NCBI GenBank assembly: GCA_029005135.1
Contig: JAQXFO010000010.1
Location: forward strand, 1-41,670
Direction: 5' to 3'
DNA from: Lachnospiraceae bacterium
GTDB lineage: Bacteria > Bacillota > Clostridia > Lachnospirales > Lachnospiraceae
Length of the DNA stretch: 41,670 bases
Shown here: positions 41,558 through 41,670 of the stretch, piece by piece
How positions within the stretch are numbered: position 1 is the stretch's first letter
How the letters are laid out: every line of letters starts with the position of its first letter
Made by a program: the position numbers and the translations under genes
The notes under the pieces: model-generated
The model's input: only the letters and a program-made list of their open reading frames with translations
The model's database searches: none
What the model was told of the DNA's origin: nothing

Positions 41558-41670
41558 TCAGAATATAAAACCATGCCGCAACTCTTGAACGGCCTTCAGG
41601 AACCATTGTGGGAGTCTCTTCCGGCCCTCCTGCCGCCTTGCGGCTCGTCGGCGTTGGGGCTTTCGGAATA
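41558..41670 (-). ncRNA. Candidate structured RNA or leader segment (unassigned, truncated by window edge)
   Basis: No coding frame is convincing. Read on the minus strand, the segment starts with TCCGAAAGCCCCAACGCC, nearly the same as 11790-11808 in the cobalamin leader. It then forms a small GCCGC-AAG-GCGGC hairpin whose 5' arm could instead pair with a downstream TTGCGGC. It runs directly into the minus-strand terminator with no gene after it. I cannot place it in a known RNA family. Confidence 0.35.

Noticed and set aside
41558-41670. Right-edge segment as SRP RNA, tmRNA, RNase P RNA or a T-box
   Set aside because: The hallmark motifs of these RNAs (for example GGTCCGGAAGGAAGCAGCC, a CCA-ended tRNA-like end, the T-box sequence) are not present.

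Overview
The window reads as chromosomal DNA of an anaerobic Gram-positive bacterium of the Bacillota, most likely class Clostridia. The basis is AGGAGG-type ribosome binding sites, several lipoproteins with Clostridia-like signal peptides, a GlpA-like/pyridine nucleotide-disulfide oxidoreductase-like/DUF1667 cassette, a TsaB-RimI fusion and a cupin-type glucose-6-phosphate isomerase. The left third is GC-rich by eye. The carbohydrate region from about 23 kb is visibly less so. I cannot name the genus. I found no tRNA, rRNA, CRISPR array, insertion sequence or prophage.

Region 1 (1-5861, minus strand) is a tightly packed housekeeping operon: tsaE, a tsaB-rimI fusion, rnz, tsaD, ispD, then a GlpA-like flavoprotein that runs off the left edge. 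It makes the tRNA t6A modification machinery, tRNA 3' processing and an isoprenoid enzyme. A divergent promoter drives a cyclophilin (5941-6459). Next come a PucR-type regulator behind an AT-rich leader, a convergent YigZ-family gene that overlaps its 3' end, and a class A penicillin-binding protein whose promoter predicts a leaderless mRNA.

Region 2 (11717-14074) is a cobalamin riboswitch with a terminator that controls two secreted lipoproteins: a CbiK-type chelatase tethered outside the cell and a small partner of unknown role. Region 3 (14135-19118, minus) is a complete branched-chain amino-acid-type ABC transporter (livKHMGF order) trailed by a 55-codon TetR helix-turn-helix remnant. Region 4 (19182-23263, plus) is a three-gene flavoprotein cassette plus a DeoR-family regulator. 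Its first gene is a paralogue of the flavoprotein at the left edge.

Region 5 (23296-41450) is the most unusual part: an approximately 18-kb carbohydrate locus. A divergent promoter region (37577-37902) separates a long minus-strand operon from a five-gene plus-strand operon. The minus operon holds a PfkB-type sugar kinase, a ribose-type ABC transporter with two permeases, a DeoR regulator, two rhamnulokinase-like kinases, an M24-fold protein lacking metal ligands, a UPF0303 protein, a shikimate-dehydrogenase-like protein lacking the shikimate-binding serines, and a class II aldolase. The plus operon holds a cupin glucose-6-phosphate isomerase, a PHP phosphoesterase, a second class II aldolase and two tandem RpiB-family isomerases. 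An allulose-6-phosphate epimerase and a second, paralogous DeoR regulator flank the locus. The gene set fits import, phosphorylation, isomerisation, epimerisation and aldol cleavage of one or more uncommon sugars. The combination matches no pathway I know, so it is my candidate for an undescribed system. The right edge holds a minus-strand structured segment with its own terminator.
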